Shown in pieces: positions 1 through 6,472 of a stretch of DNA of 8,674 nucleotides. Each line of letters opens with the position of its first letter. The stretch's first letter is position 1. A program made the translations under genes and the position numbers. Source of the DNA: Heritagella sp051881655 (lineage in GTDB: Bacteria; Bacillota; Clostridia; Oscillospirales; Acutalibacteraceae); the NCBI GenBank assembly GCA_051881655.1, contig JBJEQH010000178.1:1-8674 (forward strand), written 5' to 3'. The notes under the pieces are model-generated. The model was not told the DNA's origin, searched no databases, and worked only from the letters and a program-made list of their open reading frames with translations.

Positions 1-779
1 ATTTCGCCCCCCTTTCGGGGAAAAGGCGGTTCCCGGTACAGCCGCCCGGGCACCACAATCCCCTTTTCCTCCAGCCAGTCGGGGGAGAGCGATCCCATGG
101 GATAGCCCTGGGGGTCGATCTTCCCCTCCTCCATCACGCGGATCTCATCGGCCGCCGCCAGCCAGTGATCCAGCCGGTGGTCCACCGCCACGATGCCCAC
201 CCCGCGCTCTTTGTGCAGGCGGCGCAGCTTTCCCGCGATCTCCGCCGCGCTCTTCTCGTCCACATTGGCAAACGGCTCGTCCAGCAGCAGCCACTGGGAC
301 TGCAGCGCGGTGACGCAGGCCAGCATGACCTTCTGCCGCTCGCCGCCGGACAGGGACAAAAGCGTGCGCTTTTTTAAGGAGGAAATCCCGCAGAAGTCCA
401 GCGCCCCGTCCATGCGACCGGGGATCTCCTCCGGCGGAACCTGCCGGTTTTCCAGGCAGAAAATCAGCTCGTTCTCCACGGTGTCCATACAGAACTGCAG
501 TTCCGGGTTCTGAAACATCATGCCCACATGGGCACAGCGCTCGGGCGGGGTCCAGGCGCCGGGGTTCTCCCCGTCCAGCCGGACCTGCCCGCCGCGCAGA
601 AAGCCGGTATCATTGGGATAAATCCCCGCCATCAGGTACAGAAGCGTCGATTTCCCGCAGCCGGACGCGCCGGTCAGCACCGTGATCCGGTCCTTTTCAA
701 ACCGGGCCGAAACCTCCTGCAGAACCGGGCGCCCTTCCTTCGTATAGGCAAAGGTGACATTCTCAACTTGCAGCGCCAT
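1..779 (-). CDS. ECF transporter ATPase, YkoD-like (3' end outside window)
   Basis: ATP-hydrolysing subunit expected to drive the thiamine/hydroxymethylpyrimidine ECF transporter at the inner face of the membrane. The 259 visible residues hold one complete ABC domain: Walker A GASGCGKST (37-45), Q-loop Q90 in MMFQNPELQF, signature LSGGE (143-147), Walker B WLLLDEP (163-169) and the switch histidine H201 in VDHRLDHW. The segment around residues 101-111 (VENELIFCLEN) is typical of ECF-class ATPases. The reading frame is still open at the window edge after a linker-like Pro/Arg/Gly stretch. B. subtilis YkoD fuses two ABC domains, so a second one may follow (inference). The start ATG lies 3 nt after the stop of the binding-protein gene. 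The only nearby purine-rich stretch is GGGGTG, so translation is probably coupled. Family call is firm; substrate comes from context. Confidence 0.88.
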   Translation of the reverse strand, partial: MALQVENVTFAYTKEGRPVLQEVSARFEKDRITVLTGASGCGKSTLLYLMAGIYPNDTGFLRGGQVRLDGENPGAWTPPERCAHVGMMFQNPELQFCMDTVENELIFCLENRQVPPEEIPGRMDGALDFCGISSLKKRTLLSLSGGERQKVMLACVTALQSQWLLLDEPFANVDEKSAAEIAGKLRRLHKERGVGIVAVDHRLDHWLAAADEIRVMEEGKIDPQGYPMGSLSPDWLEEKGIVVPGRLYREPPFPRKGGE

Positions 780-782
780 GGG

Positions 783-1664
783 TCACCCCGGCAGATACTC
801 GTTGGTGTATTCGTTCTCCCGGCGGCGGCTGATGACGCCCTTTTCCACCAGGAAATCGGCCATGCGTTCCCATCTCTCGGGGCGGATGCGGCCCCAATGG
901 CCGTTTTCATCCAGCAGGATGGTGGAAAGATGCTTCTGGCTGCGGATCAGCAGGCTGTCGCTGCTGCCCTCGGGCATGAGATCCTTCACGGCGAGAACCG
1001 ATTCCTCCGGCTCGCGGGCGGCCTGGATATAGCCGCGGTCCAGAATGGCCAGGAACGTGCGCACGACGTCCGGGCGCTCCCGCAGGATCTCATGGCTGGC
1101 CGCCATGGCCGGGGCGCAGAAGTCAAAGATGGGGTCCACATCGCCCAGGTTAAAATAGTTGATCTCCTTGCCGGCCTCCAGCAGTACCTGGTTTTCCCAG
1201 TTCTCATACACCCAGGTGGCATCGGCCACATCGCCCAGGGTGGCGACAATATCGCCCACATCCATGTTGACCAGCTTTACCTTGCTGTAATCGCCGCCGT
1301 CCTTTTCCACCACCCGGCCGATTGCCGCATGGAACCACGCGGGCGTCCAGTGGGTCAGGCGCTTGCCCTCCAGCTTTTTCGGGGAGGTGATCCCGGCCTC
1401 TTTCAGCGAGACGATGCCGGAATCGCACTTCTGGGTCAGGGTGGCCACCGCCGTCAGGCCGATGCCCCGCTCCATGCACTCCAGCATGGCAATCTCGGGC
1501 CCCAGGACAAAATCCGCCCCGTGCAGCTCCATGTCGCCGTGCACCTGGCCGAAGATCTCCACATCCAGGCCCGCCTGCTCAAACCAGCCGTTCTTCTGCG
1601 CCAGCAGAAACCCGGTGTGGTTGGTATTGGGGAACCAGTCGAGCACAACCTTAATCTTTTCCAT
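783..1664 (-). CDS. NMT1/THI5-like thiamine-precursor binding protein, no signal peptide
   Basis: A 293-residue protein of the NMT1/THI5/ThiY family, which binds pyrimidine precursors of thiamine or, in fungi, makes HMP phosphate. Family marks are the N-terminal VVLDWFPNTNHTGFLLAQ (about 6-23), the GWFEQAGLDVEIF segment (26-38) and the terminal YTNEYL (near 286-291). It starts directly at the first beta strand: there is no hydrophobic leader and no lipobox. An in-frame TGA at 1691-1689 lies 24 nt upstream of the ATG, so no leader can be added. AGGAGG is placed about 10 nt before the ATG, 17 nt after the ykoE stop, so the start is well supported. The Cys cluster CCCFC of yeast Thi5 is missing; the matching region has one cysteine (FDFCAP). 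It may be a cytosolic binder, a sensor, or a binding protein that reaches the surface another way. Family call firm, role open. Confidence 0.87.
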   Translation of the reverse strand: MEKIKVVLDWFPNTNHTGFLLAQKNGWFEQAGLDVEIFGQVHGDMELHGADFVLGPEIAMLECMERGIGLTAVATLTQKCDSGIVSLKEAGITSPKKLEGKRLTHWTPAWFHAAIGRVVEKDGGDYSKVKLVNMDVGDIVATLGDVADATWVYENWENQVLLEAGKEINYFNLGDVDPIFDFCAPAMAASHEILRERPDVVRTFLAILDRGYIQAAREPEESVLAVKDLMPEGSSDSLLIRSQKHLSTILLDENGHWGRIRPERWERMADFLVEKGVISRRRENEYTNEYLPG

Positions 1665-1681
1665 ATCCGCCGGTCTCCTCC

Positions 1682-2287
1682 TCAGTCGTCATACACTTCG
1701 GGCTGCTTGAGCGAAGCCCCGATGGCATAGCTCTTCAGTACCCCGGTCTTTGCCAGCAGGTCGCCCAGCACCTTGCACAGAATGCCGGAGAACACGATGG
1801 CGCTGACAAACCGCACCGCCAGCTGGCCGATGAGCACCGAGGGCGCCAGCAGATAGTAGGAGAGATAGTACAGCTCGTAGCAGAAGATGAACAGGGCCGA
1901 CAGCATACCGGCCAGCGACATGGACAGAAGATTCCACTTCTTATAGCGGAACAGCAGGAAAACCAGCTCGGCGCCGGCGCCCTGGATCACGCCCGTGAGC
2001 ACCACCGTCAGTCCGCCGGAGTTGCCCATCAGCAGCTCAATCGCCGAGGCCAGCACCTCGGTAATCAGGGCCACACCGGGCTTGCGAATGATGTAAGCCG
2101 CCAGCGTGGAGGCCATGAACCACACGCCGTAGATCACCTCGAAGGCGTAATTGGACAGGCCCCAGGGCGCCAGCACCGTGGAGAGGGCCATGCCCCCGTC
2201 AAAGATCACCAGATAGATGACGGCGAACACCACGCCGAAGATCGCCATCAGAATGATGTCCCTCAGTTTCCATACTTCTTGTTTCAT
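1682..2287 (-). CDS. ykoE: ECF transporter S-component YkoE (thiamine/HMP uptake)
   Basis: A 201-residue integral membrane substrate-capture subunit of an energy-coupling-factor transporter, expected to bind hydroxymethylpyrimidine or thiamine. The N-terminus KLRDIILMAIFGVVFAVIYL, the segment YGVWFMASTLAAYIIRKPG (about 53-71) and the QGAGAELVFLLFRYKKWN segment (about 102-119) are typical of YkoE. About five to six hydrophobic spans are visible (near 10-28, 52-66, 73-87, 94-113, 125-147, 151-172). The start at ATG 2287 is chosen because AAAGGA sits 7 nt before it and the protein then begins exactly at the family N-terminus. The frame stays open upstream to 2425, but that stretch is riboswitch leader and terminator. 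It is the first gene of the TPP-controlled operon, followed after 17 nt by the binding protein. Confidence 0.93.
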   Translation of the reverse strand: MKQEVWKLRDIILMAIFGVVFAVIYLVIFDGGMALSTVLAPWGLSNYAFEVIYGVWFMASTLAAYIIRKPGVALITEVLASAIELLMGNSGGLTVVLTGVIQGAGAELVFLLFRYKKWNLLSMSLAGMLSALFIFCYELYYLSYYLLAPSVLIGQLAVRFVSAIVFSGILCKVLGDLLAKTGVLKSYAIGASLKQPEVYDD

Positions 2288-2330
2288 AATCCATTCCTTT
2301 CCGCGCATTTTCGCGCTCTGCGTATTTTTC

Positions 2331-2350
2331 CCCGCGGGTAAGCCCCGCGG
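2331..2350 (-). other. Leader hairpin downstream of the riboswitch terminator
   Basis: Perfect 7-bp inverted repeat CCGCGGG / CCCGCGG with a 5-nt loop, between the riboswitch terminator and the ykoE ribosome binding site, ending 43 nt before the ATG. It does not cover the AAAGGA site. Read-through transcripts would carry it in their 5' UTR, where it could act as a stabilising structure. Function is inference. Confidence 0.45.
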
Positions 2351-2357
2351 CGGCGAT

Positions 2358-2390
2358 AAAAAAAGCCGCACAGCCTTCGCTGAGCAGCTT
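2358..2390 (-). terminator. Riboswitch-controlled intrinsic terminator
   Basis: Arms AAGCTGCTCAGC and GCTGTGCGGCTT pair over 12 positions with one T-T mismatch and one G-U pair, closing a GAAG loop. A run of seven T follows, the first two paired. It lies 33 nt after the TPP aptamer and before ykoE, the usual expression platform in Firmicutes: TPP binding should favour this hairpin and stop transcription before the operon. Confidence 0.88.
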
Positions 2391-2423
2391 ATCACCCGCG
2401 GCGGAGTTCCCTCCGGGCGCGGC

Positions 2424-2518
2424 AATCCTCCCTACGATGGCATGATCCAACAGGTTCAGCGGGTCACGGGCGGCAGCAGCCCGAATCTCAGCCGGATCCA
2501 TCCGGCCCCCCGGGTATT
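2424..2518 (-). promoter_or_regulatory. TPP riboswitch aptamer (thi box)
   Basis: The conserved TPP aptamer parts appear in order on the minus strand: the G-rich P2 strand (2511-2506), the P3 hairpin GCCGGA/TCCGGC with a TGGA loop, the core CTGAGA (2491-2486), an extra stem CGGGC/GCCCG, ACCC closing P2, then TGAACCTG (2458-2451), GGATCATGCC (2448-2439) and GTAGGGA. P1 can form between AATACC (2518-2513) and GGATT (2428-2424) with one bulged A. The consensus GGATAATGCC carries C for A at one position. Known role: binds thiamine pyrophosphate and represses thiamine biosynthesis or uptake genes. Here it controls ykoE and the two genes after it. Confidence 0.96.
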
Positions 2519-2544
2519 CATTTGTGCGGTTTTATCCGTGGAAA

Positions 2545-2573
2545 AGTATAGCACGGGGCGCCCTTTTTTGCAA
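2545..2573 (-). promoter_or_regulatory. Promoter of the thiamine-uptake operon
   Basis: A -35 box TTGCAA (2573-2568), a 17-nt spacer and a -10 box TATACT (2550-2545) lie just upstream of the riboswitch. A transcript start near 2538 would place the aptamer about 20 nt into the RNA. The -35 box and the spacer lie inside the inverted repeat 2551-2582. Confidence 0.82.
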
Positions 2574-2582
2574 GCCCCGTGC
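2551..2582 (-). terminator. GC-rich inverted repeat, likely terminator of the dehydrogenase unit
   Basis: A perfect 9-bp inverted repeat (GCACGGGGC at 2551-2559, GCCCCGTGC at 2574-2582) with a 14-nt loop begins 21 nt past the dehydrogenase stop codon. On the minus strand it is followed by TATACTTTTC, a weak T-rich tail that is also the -10 region of the next promoter. It can be read as a terminator of the upstream unit or as a protein-binding site over the promoter; the sequence does not decide. Confidence 0.5.
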
Positions 2583-2603
2583 CCTGTTTTTCTGTGGTCT
2601 CCG

Positions 2604-3602
2604 TTATGCGTTGGTCACATACAGCGGCCGCTCCCCCCGGGAGAGGCGCCACAGGTTCTCCCAGATCAGCCGGTGGGCCCGGGTGAACGACCCCACCGTA
2701 ATCCCGCCGATGTGGGGGGAGAAAATCACCTTTTCCATGGCGGCGGGCGCCATATGCAGCAGCGGGTGATCCGCCAGAACGGGCTCGGGGAACAGGGTAT
2801 CCAGCCCGGCGCCCCCCAGCGCGCCGTTTTCCAGCGCGTCCTGCAGGGCCGCATTGTCCACCAGATCGCCGCGGGCGGTGTTGATGAGGAACGCGCCCGG
2901 CTTCATGGCGGCCAAAAAGTCGTGATCCACCATTCCCGCCGTCTCGGGGGTGACCGCCAGGCACAGCATCAGGATATCGCTCATGCGGATCAGTTCCTCT
3001 TTCTCCCGGTACTGCACGCCGTAATCCCGCTCTTCCTCTTCCCCGCGGCGCGTGCGGTTCCAGTAACACACCTCGCACCCGAAGGGCGCCAGCCGGCGGG
3101 CCGTCGCCCGGGCAATGTCTCCAAAGCCCAGCAGCCCCACCCGGCACTGGGACAGTTCGGTGATGCCCCCCAGCATCATGGCCTCTTTCATCGGCATCTG
3201 CTCGCCGCGGCGCACGGCCCCATCCGCGCGGATGCCCCGGCGCAGCAGCATCAGGCTGAGGAGGATGTTCTGCTCCGCCACGGCGCCGGCATTGACCCCC
3301 TTGCAGTTGCAGATCATCACCCCGTTTTCATCGGCGGCCGGCCGGTCAAAGCCGTTGATCCCCACCCCTTCGGACTGGATCAGGCGCAGTTCGGGCAGGG
3401 CGCGGATGGCCTCGCCCGGTACGGCGGTCATCGGGTCGGCCACAATGGCAACCGCCCCCTGCCCCGCTTTTGCAATCTGCCGGGCATCGGCCCCGCGGCG
3501 CAGGTACCGCTTTTCACAGGACGCGGCAAAGGCGCCCAGTTCCCCCTCCTTCGGGCAGTAGGTCTCAAAGCGCTCCTGCGCGCCGATGAACAAAATCTTC
3601 AT
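2604..3602 (-). CDS. D-isomer-specific 2-hydroxyacid dehydrogenase
   Basis: A 332-residue cytosolic NAD(P)-dependent oxidoreductase that interconverts a 2-keto acid and a D-2-hydroxy acid; the substrate cannot be read from sequence. The cofactor-binding fold has GFGDIA (159-164) after the strand VGLL. The catalytic set is complete: R244 in NTARGDLVD, E273 in FPEPVLADHP and H297 in FSPHIGG. Strand beta-2 ends in CYWNRTRR (179-186) with Arg residues where NAD-preferring members usually carry Asp, which suggests NADPH preference (inference, as in hydroxypyruvate/glyoxylate reductases). Length is normal for the family. The start ATG has GGGAG 9 nt upstream. It follows the flavin reductase gene after a 30-nt gap, so the two are probably cotranscribed. 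Confidence 0.92.
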   Translation of the reverse strand: MKILFIGAQERFETYCPKEGELGAFAASCEKRYLRRGADARQIAKAGQGAVAIVADPMTAVPGEAIRALPELRLIQSEGVGINGFDRPAADENGVMICNCKGVNAGAVAEQNILLSLMLLRRGIRADGAVRRGEQMPMKEAMMLGGITELSQCRVGLLGFGDIARATARRLAPFGCEVCYWNRTRRGEEEERDYGVQYREKEELIRMSDILMLCLAVTPETAGMVDHDFLAAMKPGAFLINTARGDLVDNAALQDALENGALGGAGLDTLFPEPVLADHPLLHMAPAAMEKVIFSPHIGGITVGSFTRAHRLIWENLWRLSRGERPLYVTNA

Positions 3603-3632
3603 GCTTCTTTCTCCCTTCTGTGTCTCTCCCGA

Positions 3633-4199
3633 TTATAAAAGCAGCTGCCGGGCAAATTCCCGGGCGCCGGACACGGCCTCCGGGGTGCGGAAAGAATCGA
3701 GGTCGTCCGTATCCCGCACGCTGTAAAGGCCCCGGTACTGCAAGCCGGAATGCTCGCACAGCCGCCGCACGCCGGTGGCAAACGGGCCCACCGCATCCTC
3801 CTGCTCGTACCCATGGGTGGCCAGAATCGCCACCTGCTTGCCGCTCCACAGGGAGCCCCGGGCCGTGCCGTAGTATTTATTCAGGCCGTAGTGCCGGTCC
3901 AGCACCGCCTTCATCTCGCTGGGGCAGTACCAGGCGTAAATCGGGGTGGCCAGCACCAGCAGATCCGCCCGGAGGATGGCCCGCACAATTTCCTGCATAT
4001 CGTCCTGCTGCACGCAGCCGTACGCCCCCTCCACATTCTGGCAGACGTAGCACCCGCGGCAGGGGCCGATCTTCTTCCCCGCCAGGGGGAGGTATTCCAC
4101 CCTGGCGCCCAGATCCCGCAATTGCTGCACAAACGGCCGGCACAGCTCCGCCGTATTGCCGTGCAGACGGGGGCTGCCCATCAAAACCAGTACATTCAT
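3633..4199 (-). CDS. Flavodoxin-fold NAD(P)H/FMN reductase, iron-sulfur-flavoprotein-like
   Basis: A 188-residue protein of the NADPH-dependent FMN reductase family. The FMN phosphate loop GSPRLHGNTA (8-17) follows the first strand MNVLVLM, and TPIYAWYCPSEMKAVLDR (85-102) is the usual second flavin-contact segment. Between them lies PCRGCYVCQ with cysteines 47, 50 and 53 plus C62, a C-x2-C-x2-C-x8-C pattern followed by DDM. Compact Cys motifs of this type bind a 4Fe-4S cluster in iron-sulfur flavoproteins; the last spacing is slightly longer than I recall for those. The ATG at 4199 is chosen because AGGAGG stands 7 nt upstream and the protein then starts at the first flavodoxin strand; the frame is open 17 codons further up without support. 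Likely electron transfer or reduction of a small molecule; partner is perhaps the following dehydrogenase. Confidence 0.88.
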   Translation of the reverse strand: MNVLVLMGSPRLHGNTAELCRPFVQQLRDLGARVEYLPLAGKKIGPCRGCYVCQNVEGAYGCVQQDDMQEIVRAILRADLLVLATPIYAWYCPSEMKAVLDRHYGLNKYYGTARGSLWSGKQVAILATHGYEQEDAVGPFATGVRRLCEHSGLQYRGLYSVRDTDDLDSFRTPEAVSGAREFARQLLL

Positions 4200-4244
4200 T
4201 TTCTCTCCTCCTCTTGCAGCTCCGCAAAATCCGGCCGCGGAGCC

Positions 4245-4311
4245 AATCACCCGTTTTCATCCCCAGGGGGCAGGTACGGCGGCAGGGCCGGCGCCCAAAC
4301 CACCCGTTTTC
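4245..4311 (-). repeat. Imperfect direct repeat in the 143-nt gap
   Basis: Two 14-nt copies of GAAAACGGGTGRTT (minus strand) at 4258-4245 and 4311-4298 differ at one base and are spaced 53 nt apart. Each is followed by a GC-rich tail containing GGCCGG or GCCGGCC. They lie between the beta-galactosidase stop and the flavin reductase gene. No promoter with acceptable -10 and -35 boxes is visible in this gap. The function is unknown; a small duplication is equally possible. Confidence 0.45.
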
Positions 4312-4326
4312 CGTAAATGCCGGCCC
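4285..4326 (-). repeat. 8-bp GC inverted repeat after the beta-galactosidase
   Basis: GGGCCGGC (4285-4292) and GCCGGCCC (4319-4326) form a perfect inverted repeat around a 26-nt loop that contains one copy of the direct repeat. It starts 16 nt after the beta-galactosidase stop. There is no T-run, so it does not look like an intrinsic terminator; it could protect the 3' end of an mRNA segment. A second small inverted repeat, GCTCCGC/GCGGAGC (4219-4225, 4237-4243), sits just before the next ribosome binding site. Confidence 0.35.
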
Positions 4327-4342
4327 GTGGGAAGCGCGGTGT

Positions 4343-6403
4343 TCACCGGTCTTCTCCCTCTTTTTTCAGAATCATCACACCGTACGGCGGAATCTCCGCC
4401 GCACCGCACCGCTCCTCCCCGGTCAGGCGGTCGGTCATGGCCCGGTGCAGAACCACCTTTCTCGGTTCGGCCTTGTAATTGAGCAGGAACAGGGTTTCGC
4501 CGCGCACGGCCACCTCCACGTCCCAGGGGGCGCTGACCCACCGGCGGAACGTCTCGTCCATCCCCAGCTTTTTCAAAAACTGTGCGGCCGTCTCCCGGGA
4601 GAACGCCGCCCCGTAATAGTAAACGGTGCCCTTGCCCACGCGGCGCTCGGTCAGGGCCGGGCGGCCGTCGTAGTAATTGCCGCAGAAGAAGCCCACCGCC
4701 CGGGTGCCGGGCAGCGGCAGCAGCACCTCGTTAAACTCGGGGGCCGGCAGCCGCTCGCCGTCCCAGGCCACCGTCTCCGGTGCGTCCGCCGGAGAGAGCA
4801 GGGTGAAGTCCTCCACTTTCACCCCGGCCAGATCCATGGCATAGCCGGGCATGGGCCGCATGGGGCAGCGGCCGTACTCGTCCTTATACCCCGTGCGCAC
4901 GCCCAGGATCAGCGTGCCGCCCTTTTCGGCATACTGCCGCAGCAGCGCCGCCCGCTCTTTCGTCAGGATGGACGGATGGGGATAGATCAGCAGGTCGTAC
5001 GCCAGCAGGTCCTCCAGCGTGACCGTGTACCCGCTCCCCTCCTCCGGCAGATAGACAAAATCCATGGGCGCATGGCACACCTGGCTGGCCTCGTACCAGC
5101 CGTAATCGCTGATCCGGTCCTGGCGGCGCCAGTTGTCCAGCTGGCTGTCCCATTCGTTACGGTAATCCTTCACCATGGCGATGCGGGCGCGGTAGCGGGT
5201 ACCCGGCAGATCGGAAAGACGGGCGGTCTCTTTAGCCAGCGTCTCCACCTCCCGCAGGCGGCGGTTCGGCTCGTTATCATAATTCAGAATGCCGTGCCAG
5301 TAGATCTCGGTTCCCATCGTGGCCGTGCGCCAGCGGAAAAACGAGACAAAATCCGCGCCGTGGGCGATGCTCTGCCAGGCCCACAGCCGCATCTGCCCCG
5401 GCTTGGGGGCGGGCTGGCGCATCCGGCTGACCCAGCCGCCGGGGCCGGACTGCTGCTCCATAATCCCGAAATTGGGGGAGATCGAGCGGCAGCGCGTCAG
5501 GCTCCAGCTGTTGCCGCGGTCGTTCATGGCGCCGGGCTTTTCCGGATGGGTCCCCTCGTCAAAGGCGAAGTTCGGGTAATCGTCATACGTCATAAAGGAC
5601 AGGCAGCGCTGGGTCATCCCGTGGCTGTCCAGATGGTCAAACACGCCGTTGGTGGTGATGAACACCTCCTGCGGGATGTATTGGCGCAGAATTTCACACT
5701 GGCGCTCGCAGTAGCGGCTGACCACATGGCTGAAAAACCGTTTTTCCATCAGCTTCATGTGCGGATTATACCCATGGGTGGTGACCGGGCGCGAGAGGAA
5801 AATTTCCTCCCAGTCGGTGTACGTCTGGTTCCAGAAGACGGTACCCATCTTCTCGTTCAGGTTTTCCAGCGTGCCGAACTGTTCCTTCAGATACGCCCGG
5901 AAGGCCTTGTGGTCGCTGTCGCTGTAATACTCGTTGATCTCGCAGTTCAGCTCATTGTCGATCTGCCAGCCGATAATGGCGGGGTGGCGGCCGTAGTGCA
6001 TGGCCAGCTGCGTGACAATCCGGTCGCAGAACTGCAGATACGTCTCGCTGGTATAGTTGTGGTGCTGGCGCAGGCCGTGGCGGTACAGCACGCCGTCCTG
6101 CCGGGCATTGAGGGTCTCGGGGTATTTCTCCGTCAGCCACGCGGGCGGAGTGCAGGTGGGGGTGCCGAAAATAACCCGGACGCCCTCTTTTTCACACAGA
6201 TCGAGAAAACGGCCGAAAAAGTCAAAGGTAAACTCCCCCTCCCGGGGTTCGATTTTGCTCCAGGCAAATTCGCCGATGCGCACCCACTCGATGCCGCTCT
6301 CCTTCATGCGGCGCAGGTCATCCTGCCACAGCCGCTCCTCCCAGTGCTCGGGATAATAACAGACCCCCAGGGTCAGATGATCCAGATGAACCGATTTTTC
6401 CAT
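4343..6403 (-). CDS. Beta-galactosidase, glycoside hydrolase family 42
   Basis: A 686-residue retaining beta-galactosidase of GH42, hydrolysing terminal beta-galactosides (or related arabinosides) in the cytoplasm; there is no signal peptide. The N-terminal TIM barrel (about 10-385) begins with GVCYYPEHW (13-21) and holds the acid/base E151 in WQIDNEL and the nucleophile E316 in NFGIMEQQSG. A middle trimerisation domain (about 395-600) and a short C-terminal beta domain (about 620-686) follow, giving normal family length. The zinc-binding Cys cluster of the Thermus enzyme is not evident after NEL (only C154). ATG 6403 is chosen because GAGAGGAG lies 9 nt upstream; the in-frame ATG at 6439 has no such site. 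A promoter and palindrome at 6473-6533 suggest induction by a sugar. It may be cotranscribed with the two oxidoreductases downstream. Confidence 0.95.
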   Translation of the reverse strand: MEKSVHLDHLTLGVCYYPEHWEERLWQDDLRRMKESGIEWVRIGEFAWSKIEPREGEFTFDFFGRFLDLCEKEGVRVIFGTPTCTPPAWLTEKYPETLNARQDGVLYRHGLRQHHNYTSETYLQFCDRIVTQLAMHYGRHPAIIGWQIDNELNCEINEYYSDSDHKAFRAYLKEQFGTLENLNEKMGTVFWNQTYTDWEEIFLSRPVTTHGYNPHMKLMEKRFFSHVVSRYCERQCEILRQYIPQEVFITTNGVFDHLDSHGMTQRCLSFMTYDDYPNFAFDEGTHPEKPGAMNDRGNSWSLTRCRSISPNFGIMEQQSGPGGWVSRMRQPAPKPGQMRLWAWQSIAHGADFVSFFRWRTATMGTEIYWHGILNYDNEPNRRLREVETLAKETARLSDLPGTRYRARIAMVKDYRNEWDSQLDNWRRQDRISDYGWYEASQVCHAPMDFVYLPEEGSGYTVTLEDLLAYDLLIYPHPSILTKERAALLRQYAEKGGTLILGVRTGYKDEYGRCPMRPMPGYAMDLAGVKVEDFTLLSPADAPETVAWDGERLPAPEFNEVLLPLPGTRAVGFFCGNYYDGRPALTERRVGKGTVYYYGAAFSRETAAQFLKKLGMDETFRRWVSAPWDVEVAVRGETLFLLNYKAEPRKVVLHRAMTDRLTGEERCGAAEIPPYGVMILKKEGEDR

Positions 6404-6472
6404 TCCATACCGCTCCTCTCCGGTGGTTCCTTTTTGCATGGCGCGCCGGACAAGGCCCCGGCCGCCTGCGCT

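Noticed and set aside
2288..2425. An N-terminal extension of YkoE by 46 residues
   Set aside because: The extension would be translated from the riboswitch terminator and leader. The ATG at 2287 has its own ribosome binding site and begins at the conserved family N-terminus.
2199..2501. A minus-strand frame of 100 codons starting inside the riboswitch
   Set aside because: Its ATG lies in the P3 loop of the aptamer, it has no ribosome binding site and it overlaps ykoE out of frame.
2217..3638. A plus-strand frame of 473 codons and the 400-codon frame at 528-1730
   Set aside because: Both are antisense to the thiamine-operon genes, the riboswitch and the dehydrogenase, with composition expected of shadow frames.
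6404..6439. An upstream ATG adding 12 residues to the beta-galactosidase
   Set aside because: The ATG at 6403 has GAGAGGAG at good spacing, and the added residues simply translate that ribosome binding site.
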